Below, piece by piece: positions 1 through 10,059 of a stretch of 64,000 bases of DNA. A program made the translations under genes and the position numbers. The notes below the pieces were generated by a model. It saw only the letters and a list, made by a program, of their open reading frames with translations. It did not search any database and was not told the DNA's origin. The stretch's first letter is position 1. Each line of letters begins with the position of its first letter. Source of the DNA: Nomia melanderi (taxonomy: Eukaryota > Arthropoda > Insecta > Hymenoptera > Halictidae). Where the stretch lies: positions 62,001 to 126,000 of the forward strand of contig NW_027475162.1 in NCBI RefSeq assembly GCF_051020985.1, written 5' to 3'.

Positions 1-2902
1 GACCCTGAGTGTCCGGCCCCATGAGACGGTGGTTTTCTCGTCCCCTGGTGGTCCGAGGTCGTTCCCGCTGGCCAGATTCATGCGCCAGGCCTCCTACAGA
101 CAATGCACTTTGGTTTATGGCGCTATCTCTAATAGCACCCGAGATATCACCAGATATATATTGGATTTTCCCCTGATCCTGAGTGTCCGGCCCCATGAGA
201 CGGTGGTTTTCTCGGCCCCTGGTGGTCCGAGGCCGTTCCCGCTGCACAGATTCATGCGCCAGGGCCTCCTACAGACCATGCACTTTGGTTTATTGCGCTA
301 TCTCTAATAGCACCCGAGATATCACCAGATATATATTGGATTTTCCCCTGACTCTGAGAGTCCGGCCCCATGAGACGGTGGTTTTCTCGGCCCCTGGAGG
401 TCCGAGGTCGTTGTCGCTGCACAGTTTCATGCGCCAGGGCCTCCTGCAGATAATTCACTTTGGTTTATTGCGCTATCTCTAATCGCACCCGAGATATCAC
501 CAGATATATATTGGATTTTCCCCTGACCCTGAGCGTCCGGCCCCATGAGACTGTGGTTTTCTCGTCCCCTGGTGGTCCGAGGTCGTTCCCGCTGGCCAGA
601 TTCATGCGCCAGGCCTCCTACAGACAATGCACTTTGGTTTATTGTGCTATCTCTAATAGCACCCGAGATATCACCAGATATATATTGGATTTTTCCCTGA
701 CCCTGAGTGTCCGGCCCCATGAGACGGTGGTTTTCTCGGCCCCTGGTGGTCCGAGGCCGTTCCCGCTGCACAGATTCATGCGCCAGGGCCTCCTCCAGAT
801 AATTCACTTTGGTTTATTGCGCTATCTCTAATAGCACCCGAGATATCACCAGATATATATTGGATTTTCCCCTGACACTGGGAGTCCGGCCCCATGAGAC
901 GGTGGTTCTCTCGGCCCCTGGTGGTCCGAGGTCGTTGTCGCTGCACAGATTCATGCGCAAGGGCCTCCTACAGGCAATGCAGTTTGATTTATTTCGCTAT
1001 CTGTAATAGCACCCGAGATATCACCAGATATATATTGAATTTTACACTGACCCTGAGTGTCCGGCCCCATGAGACGGTGGTTTTCTCGGCCCCTGGTGGT
1101 CCGAGGTCGTTCCCGCTGCACAGATTTATGCGCCAGGACCTCCTGCAGATAATTCACTTTGGTTTATTGCGCTATCTCTAATAGCACCCGAGATATCACC
1201 AGATATATATTGGATTTTCCCCTGACCCTGAGTGTCCGGCCCCATGAGACGGTGGTTTTCTCGGCCCCTGGTGGTCCGAGGTCGTTCCCGCTGCCCAGAT
1301 TCATGCGCCAGAGCCTCCTACTGACAATGCACTTTGATTTATTGCGGTATCTGTAATAGCACCCGAGATATCACCAGATATATATTGGATTTTTCCCTGA
1401 CCCTGAGAGTCCGGCCCCATGAGACCGTGGTTTTCTCGGACTCTGGTGGTCGGACGTCGTTCGCGCTGCAGAGATGCATGCGCCAGGTCCTCCTGCAGGT
1501 AATTCACTTTGGCTTATTGCACTATCTCTAATTGCTGCCGCGATATCACCAGATATATATTGGATTTTCCCCTGACCCTGAGTGTCCGGCCACATGAGGC
1601 GGTGGTTTTCTCGGCCCCTGGTGGTGCGAGGTCGTTCCCGCTGCGCAGATTTATGCGCAAGGGCCTTCTACGGACAATCCACTTTGATTTATTGCGCTAT
1701 CTGTAATAGCACCCGAGATATCAACAGATATATATTGGCTTTTTCCCTGACCCTGTGTGTCCGGCCACATGAGGCGGTGGTTTTCTCGGCCCCTGGTGGT
1801 CCGAGGTCGTTCCCGCTGCGCAGATTCATGCGCCAGGGCCTCCTACAGACAATGCACTTTGATTTATTGCTCTATCTGTAATAGCACCCGAGATATCAAC
1901 AGATATATATTGGATTTTCCCCTGTCCCTGCGTGTCCGGCCCCATGAGACGGTGGTTTTCTCGACGCCTGGTGGTCCGAGGTCGTTCCCGCTGCACAGAT
2001 TCATGCGCCAGGGCCTCCTGCAGACAATGCAGTATAATTTATTGCGCTACCTCTAATAGCACCCGAGATATCATCAGATACATCCTGGGTTTTTACATGA
2101 CCTTAGGTGTCCGGCCCCATGTGTCGGTGGTTTTCACGGCCCCTGGTGGTCCGAGGTCGTTCCCGCTTCACAGATGCATGCGCCAGGGCCTCCTGCAGAT
2201 AATTCACTTTGGTTTAATGCGCTATCTCTAATAGCACCCGAGATATCACCAGATATATATTGGATTTTTCCCTGACCCTGTGTATCCGGCCCCATGAGAC
2301 GGTGGTTTTCTAGGTCCCTGGTGGTCCGAGGTCTTTCTCGCTGCACAGATTCATGCGCCAGGGCCGCCTACAGACAATGCACTTTTATTTATTGCGCTAT
2401 CTGTAATAGCACCCGAGATATCACCAGATATATATTGGATTTTCCCCTGACCCTGAGCGTCCGGCCCCATGAGACTGTGGTTTTCTCGGCCCCTGGTGTA
2501 ATAATAGCTAATAGCACCCGAGATATCACCAGATATATATTGGATTTTTCCCTGACCCTGAGTGTCCGGCCCCATGAGACGGTGGTTTTCTCGGGCCCTG
2601 GTGGTCCGTGGCCGTTCCCGCTGCACAGATTCATGCGCCAGGGCCTCCTCCAGATAATTCACTTTGGTTTATTGCGCTATATCTAATAGCACCCGAGATA
2701 TCACCAGATATATATTGGATTTTCCCCTGACACTGGGAGTCCGGCCCCATGAGACGGTGGTTCTCTCGGCCCCTGGTGGTTCGAGGTCGTTGTCGCTGCA
2801 CAGATTCATGCGCCAGGCCTCCTCCAGACAATGCACTTTGGTTTATTGTGCTATCTCTAATAGCACCCGAGATATCACCAGATATATATTGGATTTTCCT
2901 CT
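1..2902 (+). repeat. 2.9-kb higher-order unit, copy 1
   Basis: Bases 1-930 recur at 2903-3832 (offset 2902), and about 1280-2430 recur at about 3832-4982 (offset 2552). The offset of 2902 equals sixteen monomers, three of them 174 bp, plus the truncated 105-bp monomer at 2410. The unit mixes 174-bp monomers (near 70, 590 and 2810), normal type A copies and one type C copy near 2085-2135. Its true left limit lies outside the window. Confidence 0.85.
2410..2514 (+). repeat. Truncated 105-bp monomer
   Basis: The monomer proceeds normally to CTCGGCCCCTGGTG and then jumps to TAATAATAGC followed by the normal TAATAG end, so about 70 bp is missing (roughly monomer positions 90-160). The junction carries an extra partial copy of the TAATAGC end motif, which looks like templated filler at a break repair. 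The length of 105 is a multiple of three, so an open frame passes through it (2294-2686). It is the only monomer of this kind that I saw. Confidence 0.85.
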
Positions 2903-4982
2903 GACCCTGAGTGTCCGGCCCCATGAGACGGTGGTTTTCTCGTCCCCTGGTGGTCCGAGGTCGTTCCCGCTGGCCAGATTCATGCGCCAGGCCTCCTACA
3001 GACAATGCACTTTGGTTTATGGCGCTATCTCTAATAGCACCCGAGATATCACCAGATATATATTGGATTTTCCCCTGATCCTGAGTGTCCGGCCCCATGA
3101 GACGGTGGTTTTCTCGGCCCCTGGTGGTCCGAGGCCGTTCCCGCTGCACAGATTCATGCGCCAGGGCCTCCTACAGACCATGCACTTTGGTTTATTGCGC
3201 TATCTCTAATAGCACCCGAGATATCACCAGATATATATTGGATTTTCCCCTGACTCTGAGAGTCCGGCCCCATGAGACGGTGGTTTTCTCGGCCCCTGGA
3301 GGTCCGAGGTCGTTGTCGCTGCACAGTTTCATGCGCCAGGGCCTCCTGCAGATAATTCACTTTGGTTTATTGCGCTATCTCTAATCGCACCCGAGATATC
3401 ACCAGATATATATTGGATTTTCCCCTGACCCTGAGCGTCCGGCCCCATGAGACTGTGGTTTTCTCGTCCCCTGGTGGTCCGAGGTCGTTCCCGCTGGCCA
3501 GATTCATGCGCCAGGCCTCCTACAGACAATGCACTTTGGTTTATTGTGCTATCTCTAATAGCACCCGAGATATCACCAGATATATATTGGATTTTTCCCT
3601 GACCCTGAGTGTCCGGCCCCATGAGACGGTGGTTTTCTCGGCCCCTGGTGGTCCGAGGCCGTTCCCGCTGCACAGATTCATGCGCCAGGGCCTCCTCCAG
3701 ATAATTCACTTTGGTTTATTGCGCTATCTCTAATAGCACCCGAGATATCACCAGATATATATTGGATTTTCCCCTGACACTGGGAGTCCGGCCCCATGAG
3801 ACGGTGGTTCTCTCGGCCCCTGGTGGTCCGAGGTCGTTCCCGCTGCCCAGATTCATGCGCCAGAGCCTCCTACTGACAATGCACTTTGATTTATTGCGGT
3901 ATCTGTAATAGCACCCGAGATATCACCAGATATATATTGGATTTTTCCCTGACCCTGAGAGTCCGGCCCCATGAGACCGTGGTTTTCTCGGACTCTGGTG
4001 GTCGGACGTCGTTCGCGCTGCAGAGATGCATGCGCCAGGTCCTCCTGCAGGTAATTCACTTTGGCTTATTGCACTATCTCTAATTGCTGCCGCGATATCA
4101 CCAGATATATATTGGATTTTCCCCTGACCCTGAGTGTCCGGCCACATGAGGCGGTGGTTTTCTCGGCCCCTGGTGGTGCGAGGTCGTTCCCGCTGCGCAG
4201 ATTTATGCGCAAGGGCCTTCTACGGACAATCCACTTTGATTTATTGCGCTATCTGTAATAGCACCCGAGATATCAACAGATATATATTGGCTTTTTCCCT
4301 GACCCTGTGTGTCCGGCCACATGAGGCGGTGGTTTTCTCGGCCCCTGGTGGTCCGAGGTCGTTCCCGCTGCGCAGATTCATGCGCCAGGGCCTCCTACAG
4401 ACAATGCACTTTGATTTATTGCTCTATCTGTAATAGCACCCGAGATATCAACAGATATATATTGGATTTTCCCCTGTCCCTGCGTGTCCGGCCCCATGAG
4501 ACGGTGGTTTTCTCGACGCCTGGTGGTCCGAGGTCGTTCCCGCTGCACAGATTCATGCGCCAGGGCCTCCTGCAGACAATGCAGTATAATTTATTGCGCT
4601 ACCTCTAATAGCACCCGAGATATCATCAGATACATCCTGGGTTTTTACATGACCTTAGGTGTCCGGCCCCATGTGTCGGTGGTTTTCACGGCCCCTGGTG
4701 GTCCGAGGTCGTTCCCGCTTCACAGATGCATGCGCCAGGGCCTCCTGCAGATAATTCACTTTGGTTTAATGCGCTATCTCTAATAGCACCCGAGATATCA
4801 CCAGATATATATTGGATTTTTCCCTGACCCTGTGTATCCGGCCCCATGAGACGGTGGTTTTCTAGGTCCCTGGTGGTCCGAGGTCTTTCTCGCTGCACAG
4901 ATTCATGCGCCAGGGCCGCCTACAGACAATGCACTTTTATTTATTGCGCCATCTGTAATAGCACCCGAGATATCACCAGATA
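2903..4982 (+). repeat. 2.9-kb higher-order unit, copy 2, shortened by two monomers
   Basis: This copy follows copy 1 at offset 2902 until about 3832 and then at offset 2552 until about 4982. It has therefore lost exactly two monomers (350 bp). The switch lies in GGTGGTCCGAGGTCGTT, shared by the two recombining monomers: the left part carries the GGTTCTCTCGG variant of the monomer at 875-935, the right part the CTGCCCAG variant of the monomer at 1225-1290. The join keeps monomer register, as expected from unequal exchange between homologous positions. Similarity to copy 1 ends near 4982, where a type B monomer begins. Confidence 0.85.
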
Positions 4983-5136
4983 TATGCTGGATTTTTACAT
5001 GACTTTGGGTGACGGATACAGTAAATCTGTAATTTTCTCGGCCCCTGGTGGTCCGACGTCCTTCCTGCTGCACAGATTCATGCGCCAGGGCCTCCTGCAG
5101 ACAATGCACTTTGATTTATCGCTCTATCTGTAATAC
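4962..5136 (+). repeat. Type B monomer (first in window)
   Basis: From about position 35 to 72 the monomer carries TACATGAC..TTGGGTGACGG followed by an A/T-richer stretch ending CTGTAATTTTCTCGG, instead of the type A cassette. About 20 of 42 positions differ there while the rest of the monomer stays close to consensus, and length is kept at 175. Other type B copies lie near 5187, 6585, 7107, 8159, 9733, 17250, 21098, 22850, 24602, 25308, 25656, 26700, 27576, 28104, 29148, 30020, 31070, 31768, 34040, 37370, 41920, 42269, 43294, 45016, 46061, 48338, 49038, 51487, 53938, 54638, 56390, 58138 and 59186 (position of the GACGGA motif). Confidence 0.85.
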
Positions 5137-5400
5137 AACCCGAGATATCACCAGATATATGCTGGATTTTTACATGAAATTGGGTGACGGATACCGAAAA
5201 TCTGTAATTTTCTCGGCCGCTGGTGTTCCGAGTTCGTTCCCGCTGCACAGATTCATGCGCCAGGGCCTCCTGCAGATAATTCAATTTGGTTTATTGCGCT
5301 ATCTCTAATAGCACCCGAGATATCACGAGATATATATTGGATTTTTCCCTGACCCTGAGTGTCCGGCCCCATGAGACGGTGGATTTCACGGCCCCTGGTG
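5080..5400 (+). repeat. Type B/A monomer pair, copy 1 of 2
   Basis: This pair shares rare changes with about 8052-8372 (offset 2972): TACAACCCG in place of TAGCACCCG, ATGAAATTGGG in the cassette, CGGCCGCTGGTGTTCC in the hairpin region and ATCACGAG at the next EcoRV box. The two copies differ at a few bases, so the duplication is older than the near-identical blocks elsewhere. Confidence 0.75.
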
Positions 5401-8051
5401 GTCCGAGGTCGTTCCCGCTTCACAGATGCATGCGCCAGGGCATCCTGCAGATAATTCACTTTGGTTTAATGCGCTATCTCTAATAGCACCCGAGATATCA
5501 CCAGATATATATTGGATTTTCCCCTGACCCTGAGTGTCCGGCCCCATGAAACGGTGGTTTTCTCGGCCCCTGGTGGTCCGTGGTCGTTCCCGCTGGCCAG
5601 ATTGGTGCGCCAGGCCTCCTACAGACAATGCACTTTGGTTTATTGCGCTATCTCTAATAGCACCCGAGATATCACCAGATATATATTGGATTTTCCCCTG
5701 ATCCTGAGTGTCCGGCCACATGAGACCGTGGTTTTCTAGGCCCCTGGTGCTCCGAGGTCGTTCCCGCTGCACAGATTCATGCGCCAGGGCCTCCTGCAGA
5801 TAATTCACTTTGGTTTATTGCGCTATCTCTAATAGCACCTGAGATATCACCAGATATATATTGGATTTTCCCCTGACCCTGAGTGTCCGGCCCCATGAGA
5901 CGGTGGTTTTCTCGGCCCCTGGTGGTCCGAGGACGTCCCTGCTGCACAGATTCATGCGCCAGGGCCTCCTACAGACAATGCACTTTGATCTATTGCGCTA
6001 TCTGTAATAGCACCCGAGATATCACCAGATATATATTGGATTTTTCCCTGAACCTGAGTGTCCGGCCCCATGAGACGGTGGTTTTCTCGGCCCCTGGTTG
6101 TCCGAGGTGGTTCCCGCTGCAAAGATTCATGCGCCAGGGCCTCCTTCAGACAATACACTTTGATTTACTGCGCTATCTGTAATAGCACTCGGGATATCAA
6201 CAGATATACATTGGATTTTTCCCTGGCCCTGAGTTTCCGGTGTCATGTGTCGGTGGTTTTCTCGGCCCCTGGTGGTCCGAGGTCGTTCCAGCTGCTCAGA
6301 TTAATGCGCAAGGGCCTCCTACGGACAATGCACTTTGATTTATTGCGCTATCTGTAATAGCACCCGATATATCACCAGATATATATTGGATTTTTCCCTG
6401 ACCCTGAGTGTCCGGCCCCATGTGTCGGTGATTTTCTCGGCCCCTGGGGGTCCGAGGTCGTTCCCGCTGCCCAGATTCATGCGCCAGGGCCTCCTGCAGA
6501 CAATGCACTTTAATTTATTGCGCCATCTGTAATGGCACACGAGATATCACCAGATATATATTGGATTTTTACATGACCTTGGGTGACGGATACCGAAAAT
6601 CTGTAATTTTCTCGGCCCCTGGTGGACCGAGGTCCTTGCTGCTGCACAGATTCATGCGCCAGGGCCTTCTGCAGATAATTCACTTTGATGTATTGCGCTA
6701 TGTCTAATAGCACCCGAGATATCACCAGATATATATTGGATCTCTCCCTGACCCTGACAGTACGGCCCCATGTGTCGGTGGTTTTCTCGGCCCCTGGTGG
6801 TCCGAGGTCGTTCCCGCTGGCCACATTCATGCGCCAGGCCTCCTACAGACAATACACTTTGGTTTATTGCGCTATCTCTAATAGCACCTGAGATATCACC
6901 AGATATATATTTGATTTTCCCCGACCCTGAGTGTCCGGCCCCATGAGACGGTGGTTTTCACGGCCCCTGGAGGTACGAGGTCGTTCCCGCAGCACAGATG
7001 CATGCACCAGGACCTCCTGCAGACAATTCACTTTGATTTATCCCGCAATCTGTAATAGAACCCGAGATATCACCAGATATATGCTGGATTATTACATGAC
7101 ATTGGGTGACGGATACCGAAAATCTGTAATTTTCTCGGCCCCAGGTGGTCCGAGATCGTTCCCGCTGCACAGATTTATGCGCCCGGGCCTCCTGCAGATA
7201 ATTCACTTTGGTTTATTGCGCTATCTGTAATAGCACCCGAGATATCACCAGCTATATATTGGATTTTTCCCCGACCCTGAGTGTCCGGCCCCATGAGACG
7301 GTGGTTTTCTCGGCCCCTGGTGGTCCGAGGTCGTTCCCGCTGCACAGATTCATGCGCCAGGGCCTCCTACAGACACTGCAGTTTGATTTATTTCGCTATC
7401 TGTAATAGCACCCGAGATATGACCAGATATATATTGAATTTTTCCCCGACCCTGAGTGTCCGGCCCCATGAGACGGTGGTTTTCTCGGCCCCTGGTGGTC
7501 CGAGGTCGTTCCCGCTGCGCAGATTCATGCGCCAGGGCCTCCTACAGACAATGCACTTTGATTTACTGCGCTATCTCTAATAGCACCCGAGATATCACCA
7601 GATATAGATTGGATTTTTCCCTGACCCTGACAGTCCGGCGCCATGAGACGGTGATTTTCTCGGCCCCTGGTGGTCCGAGGTCGTTCCCGCTGCACAGAAT
7701 CATGCGCCAGGGCTTCGTTCAGATAATTCACTTTGGTTTATTGCGCTATCTCTAATAGCACCCGAGATATTACCAGATGTATATTGGATTTTTCCCCGGC
7801 CCTGAGTGCCCGGCCCCATGAGACGGTGGTTTTCTCGGCTCCTGGTTGTCCGAGGTCGTTCCCGCTGCACAGATTCATGCGCTAGGGCCTCCTGCACACA
7901 ATGCACTTTGATATATCGCTCTATCTCTAATAGCAACCGAGATATCATCAGATAGATACTGGATTTTTACATGACCTTGGGTGTCCGGCGCCATGTGTCG
8001 GTGGTTTTCTCGGCCCCTCGTGGTCCGAGGTCTATCCCGCTGCCCAGATTC

Positions 8052-8372
8052 ATGCGCCAGGGCCTCCTGCAGACAATGCACTTTGATTTATCGCGCTATC
8101 TGTAATACAACCCGCGATATCACCAGATATATGCTGGATTTTTACATGAAATTGGGTGACGGATACCGAAAATCTGTAATTTTCTCGGCCGCTGGTGTTC
8201 CGAGTTCGTTCCCGCTGCACAGATTCATGCGCCAGGGCCTCCTGCAGATAATTCAATTTGGTTTATTGCGCTATCTCTAATAGCACCCGAGATATCACGA
8301 GATATATATTGGATTTTTCCCTGACCCTGAGTGTCCAGCCCCATGAGACGGTGGATTTCTCGGCCCCTGGTG
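8052..8372 (+). repeat. Type B/A monomer pair, copy 2 of 2
   Basis: Second copy of the pair at 5080-5400, with the same TACAACCCG, ATGAAATTGGG and GGTGTTCC changes. It differs from the first in single bases such as CCCGCGATATC near 8112 and CCAGCCCC near 8336. Confidence 0.75.
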
Positions 8373-8686
8373 GTCCGAGGTCGTTCCCGCTGCACAGATT
8401 CATGCGCCAGGGCCTCCTGCAGATAATTCACTTTGATTTATCGCGCTATCTCTAATAGCACCCGATATATCACCAGATATATATTGGATTTTTCCCTGAC
8501 CCGGAGTGTCCGGCCCCATAAGACGGTGGTTTTCTCGGCCCCTGGTGGTCCGAGGTCGTTCCCGCTGCACAGATTCATGCGCCAGGACCACCTGCCCGAT
8601 AATTCACCTTGGTTTATTGCGCTATCTCTAATAGCACCCGAGATATCACCAGCTATATATTGGATTTTTCCCTGACCCGGAGTGTC

Positions 8687-10059
8687 CGGGCCCATGAGAC
8701 TGTAATTTTCTCGGCCCTTGGTGGCCCGAGGTCGTTCCCGCTGCACAGATTCATGCGCCAGGGCCTCCTACAGACAATGGACTTTGATTTATTGCGGTAT
8801 CTGTAATAGCACCCGAGATATCACCAGATATATATTGGATTTTTCCCTGACCCTGAGTGTCCGGCCCCATGAGACGGTGGTTTTCTCGGCCCCTGGTGGT
8901 CCGAGGTGGTTCCCGCTCCCCAGATTCATGCGCCAGGGCCTCCTACAGACAATGCACTTTGATTTATTGCGCTATCTGTAATAGCACCCGTGATATCACT
9001 AGATATATATTGGATTTTTCCCTGACCCTGAATGTCCGGCCGCATGAGACGGTGGTTTTCTCGGACCCTGGTGGTCCGAGGTCGTTCCCGCTGCACAGGT
9101 TCATGCGCCAGTGCCTCCTACAGACAATGCACTTTGATTTATTGCGCTATCTGTAATAGCACCCGAGATATCACCAGATATACATTGGATTTTCCCCTGT
9201 CCCTGAGGGTCCGGCCCCATGAGACGGTGGTTTTCTCGGACCCTGTTGGTCCGAGGTCGTTCCCGCTGCACAGATGCATGCGCCAGGGCCTCCTGCAGAT
9301 AATGCACTTTGGTTTATTGCGCTATCTCTAATAGCACCCGAGATATCACCAGATATACATTGGATTTTCCCTTGACCCAGAGGGTCCGGCCCCATGAGAC
9401 GGTGGTTTTCTCGGCCCCTGTTGGTCCGAGGTCGTTCCCGCTGCACAGATGCATGCGCCAGGGCCTCCTGCAGATAATGCAATTTGGTTTATTGCGCTAT
9501 CTCTAATAGCACCCGAGATATCACCAGATATACAGTGGATTTTCCCCTGTCCCTGAGGGTCCGGTCCCATGAGACGGTGGTTTTCTCGGCCCCTGATGGT
9601 CGGAGGTCGTTCCCGCTACACACATTCCTGCGGAAGGGCCTCCTACGGACAATGCACTTTGATTTATTGCGCTATCTCTAATAGCACCCGAGATATCACC
9701 AGATATATGCTGGATTTTTACATGACCTTGGGTGACGGAGACCGAAAATCTGTAATTTTCTCGGCCCCTGGTGGTCCGAGGTCCTTCCTGCTGCACAGAT
9801 TCATGCGCAAGGGCCTCCTACGGACAATGCACTTTGGTTTATTGCGTTATCTCTAATAACACCCGAGATATCACCAGATATATATTGGATTTTCCCCTGA
9901 TCCTGAGTGTCCGGCCCTATGAGACGGTGGTTTTCTCGGTCCCTGGTTGTCCGAGGTCGTTCCCGCTGCTCAGATTCATGCGCCAGGGCCTCCTGCAGAT
10001 AATTCATTTCGGTTTATTGCTCTATCTCTAATAGCACCCGAGATAGCACCAGATATATA
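8687..10059 (+). repeat. Long-range duplicated block, left copy
   Basis: The block begins at CGGGCCCATGAG and matches 41046-42243. Offsets are 32359 up to about 9090 and 32184 after about 9270, so the left copy has exactly one more monomer than the right copy. Diagnostic changes shared by both are TACATTGG, GAGGGTCC, CGGACCCTGTTGG, and the CACACATTCCTGCGG monomer near 9620. It contains one type B monomer near 9733. The match ends in the AGATATAT tract near 10059. Confidence 0.85.
9060..9080 (+). other. Hairpin variant with perfect stem (A-T pair)
   Basis: The left arm is CTCGGACC and the right arm GGTCCGAG, so the mismatched sixth pair of the consensus hairpin becomes A-T and the 8-bp stem is complete. 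The same version occurs at 39319-39339 and 39669-39689. Confidence 0.6.

Larger units (their letters stand above)
4983..8686 (+). repeat. Mixed monomer region, no dominant higher-order unit
   Basis: About 21 monomers of types A, B and intermediates alternate without a clear local period. Type B cassettes occur near 5009, 5187, 6585, 7107 and 8159. A 174-bp monomer with an unusual GATTGGTGCGCC variant is near 5593. Several copies carry CAGTACGG or CAGTCCGG with CATGTGTCGG. The only clear internal duplication is about 5080-5400 with about 8052-8372. Nothing other than satellite sequence is present. Confidence 0.8.

Noticed and set aside
1157..1360. Hundreds of similar 65- to 99-codon frames ending in LLRYL, resembling a tandem gene family
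   Set aside because: The 175-bp unit shifts frame at each copy and closes at TAATAG. The frames use GTG or TTG as often as ATG, both strands are open, and substitutions hit all positions, so there is no sign of selection for a protein.
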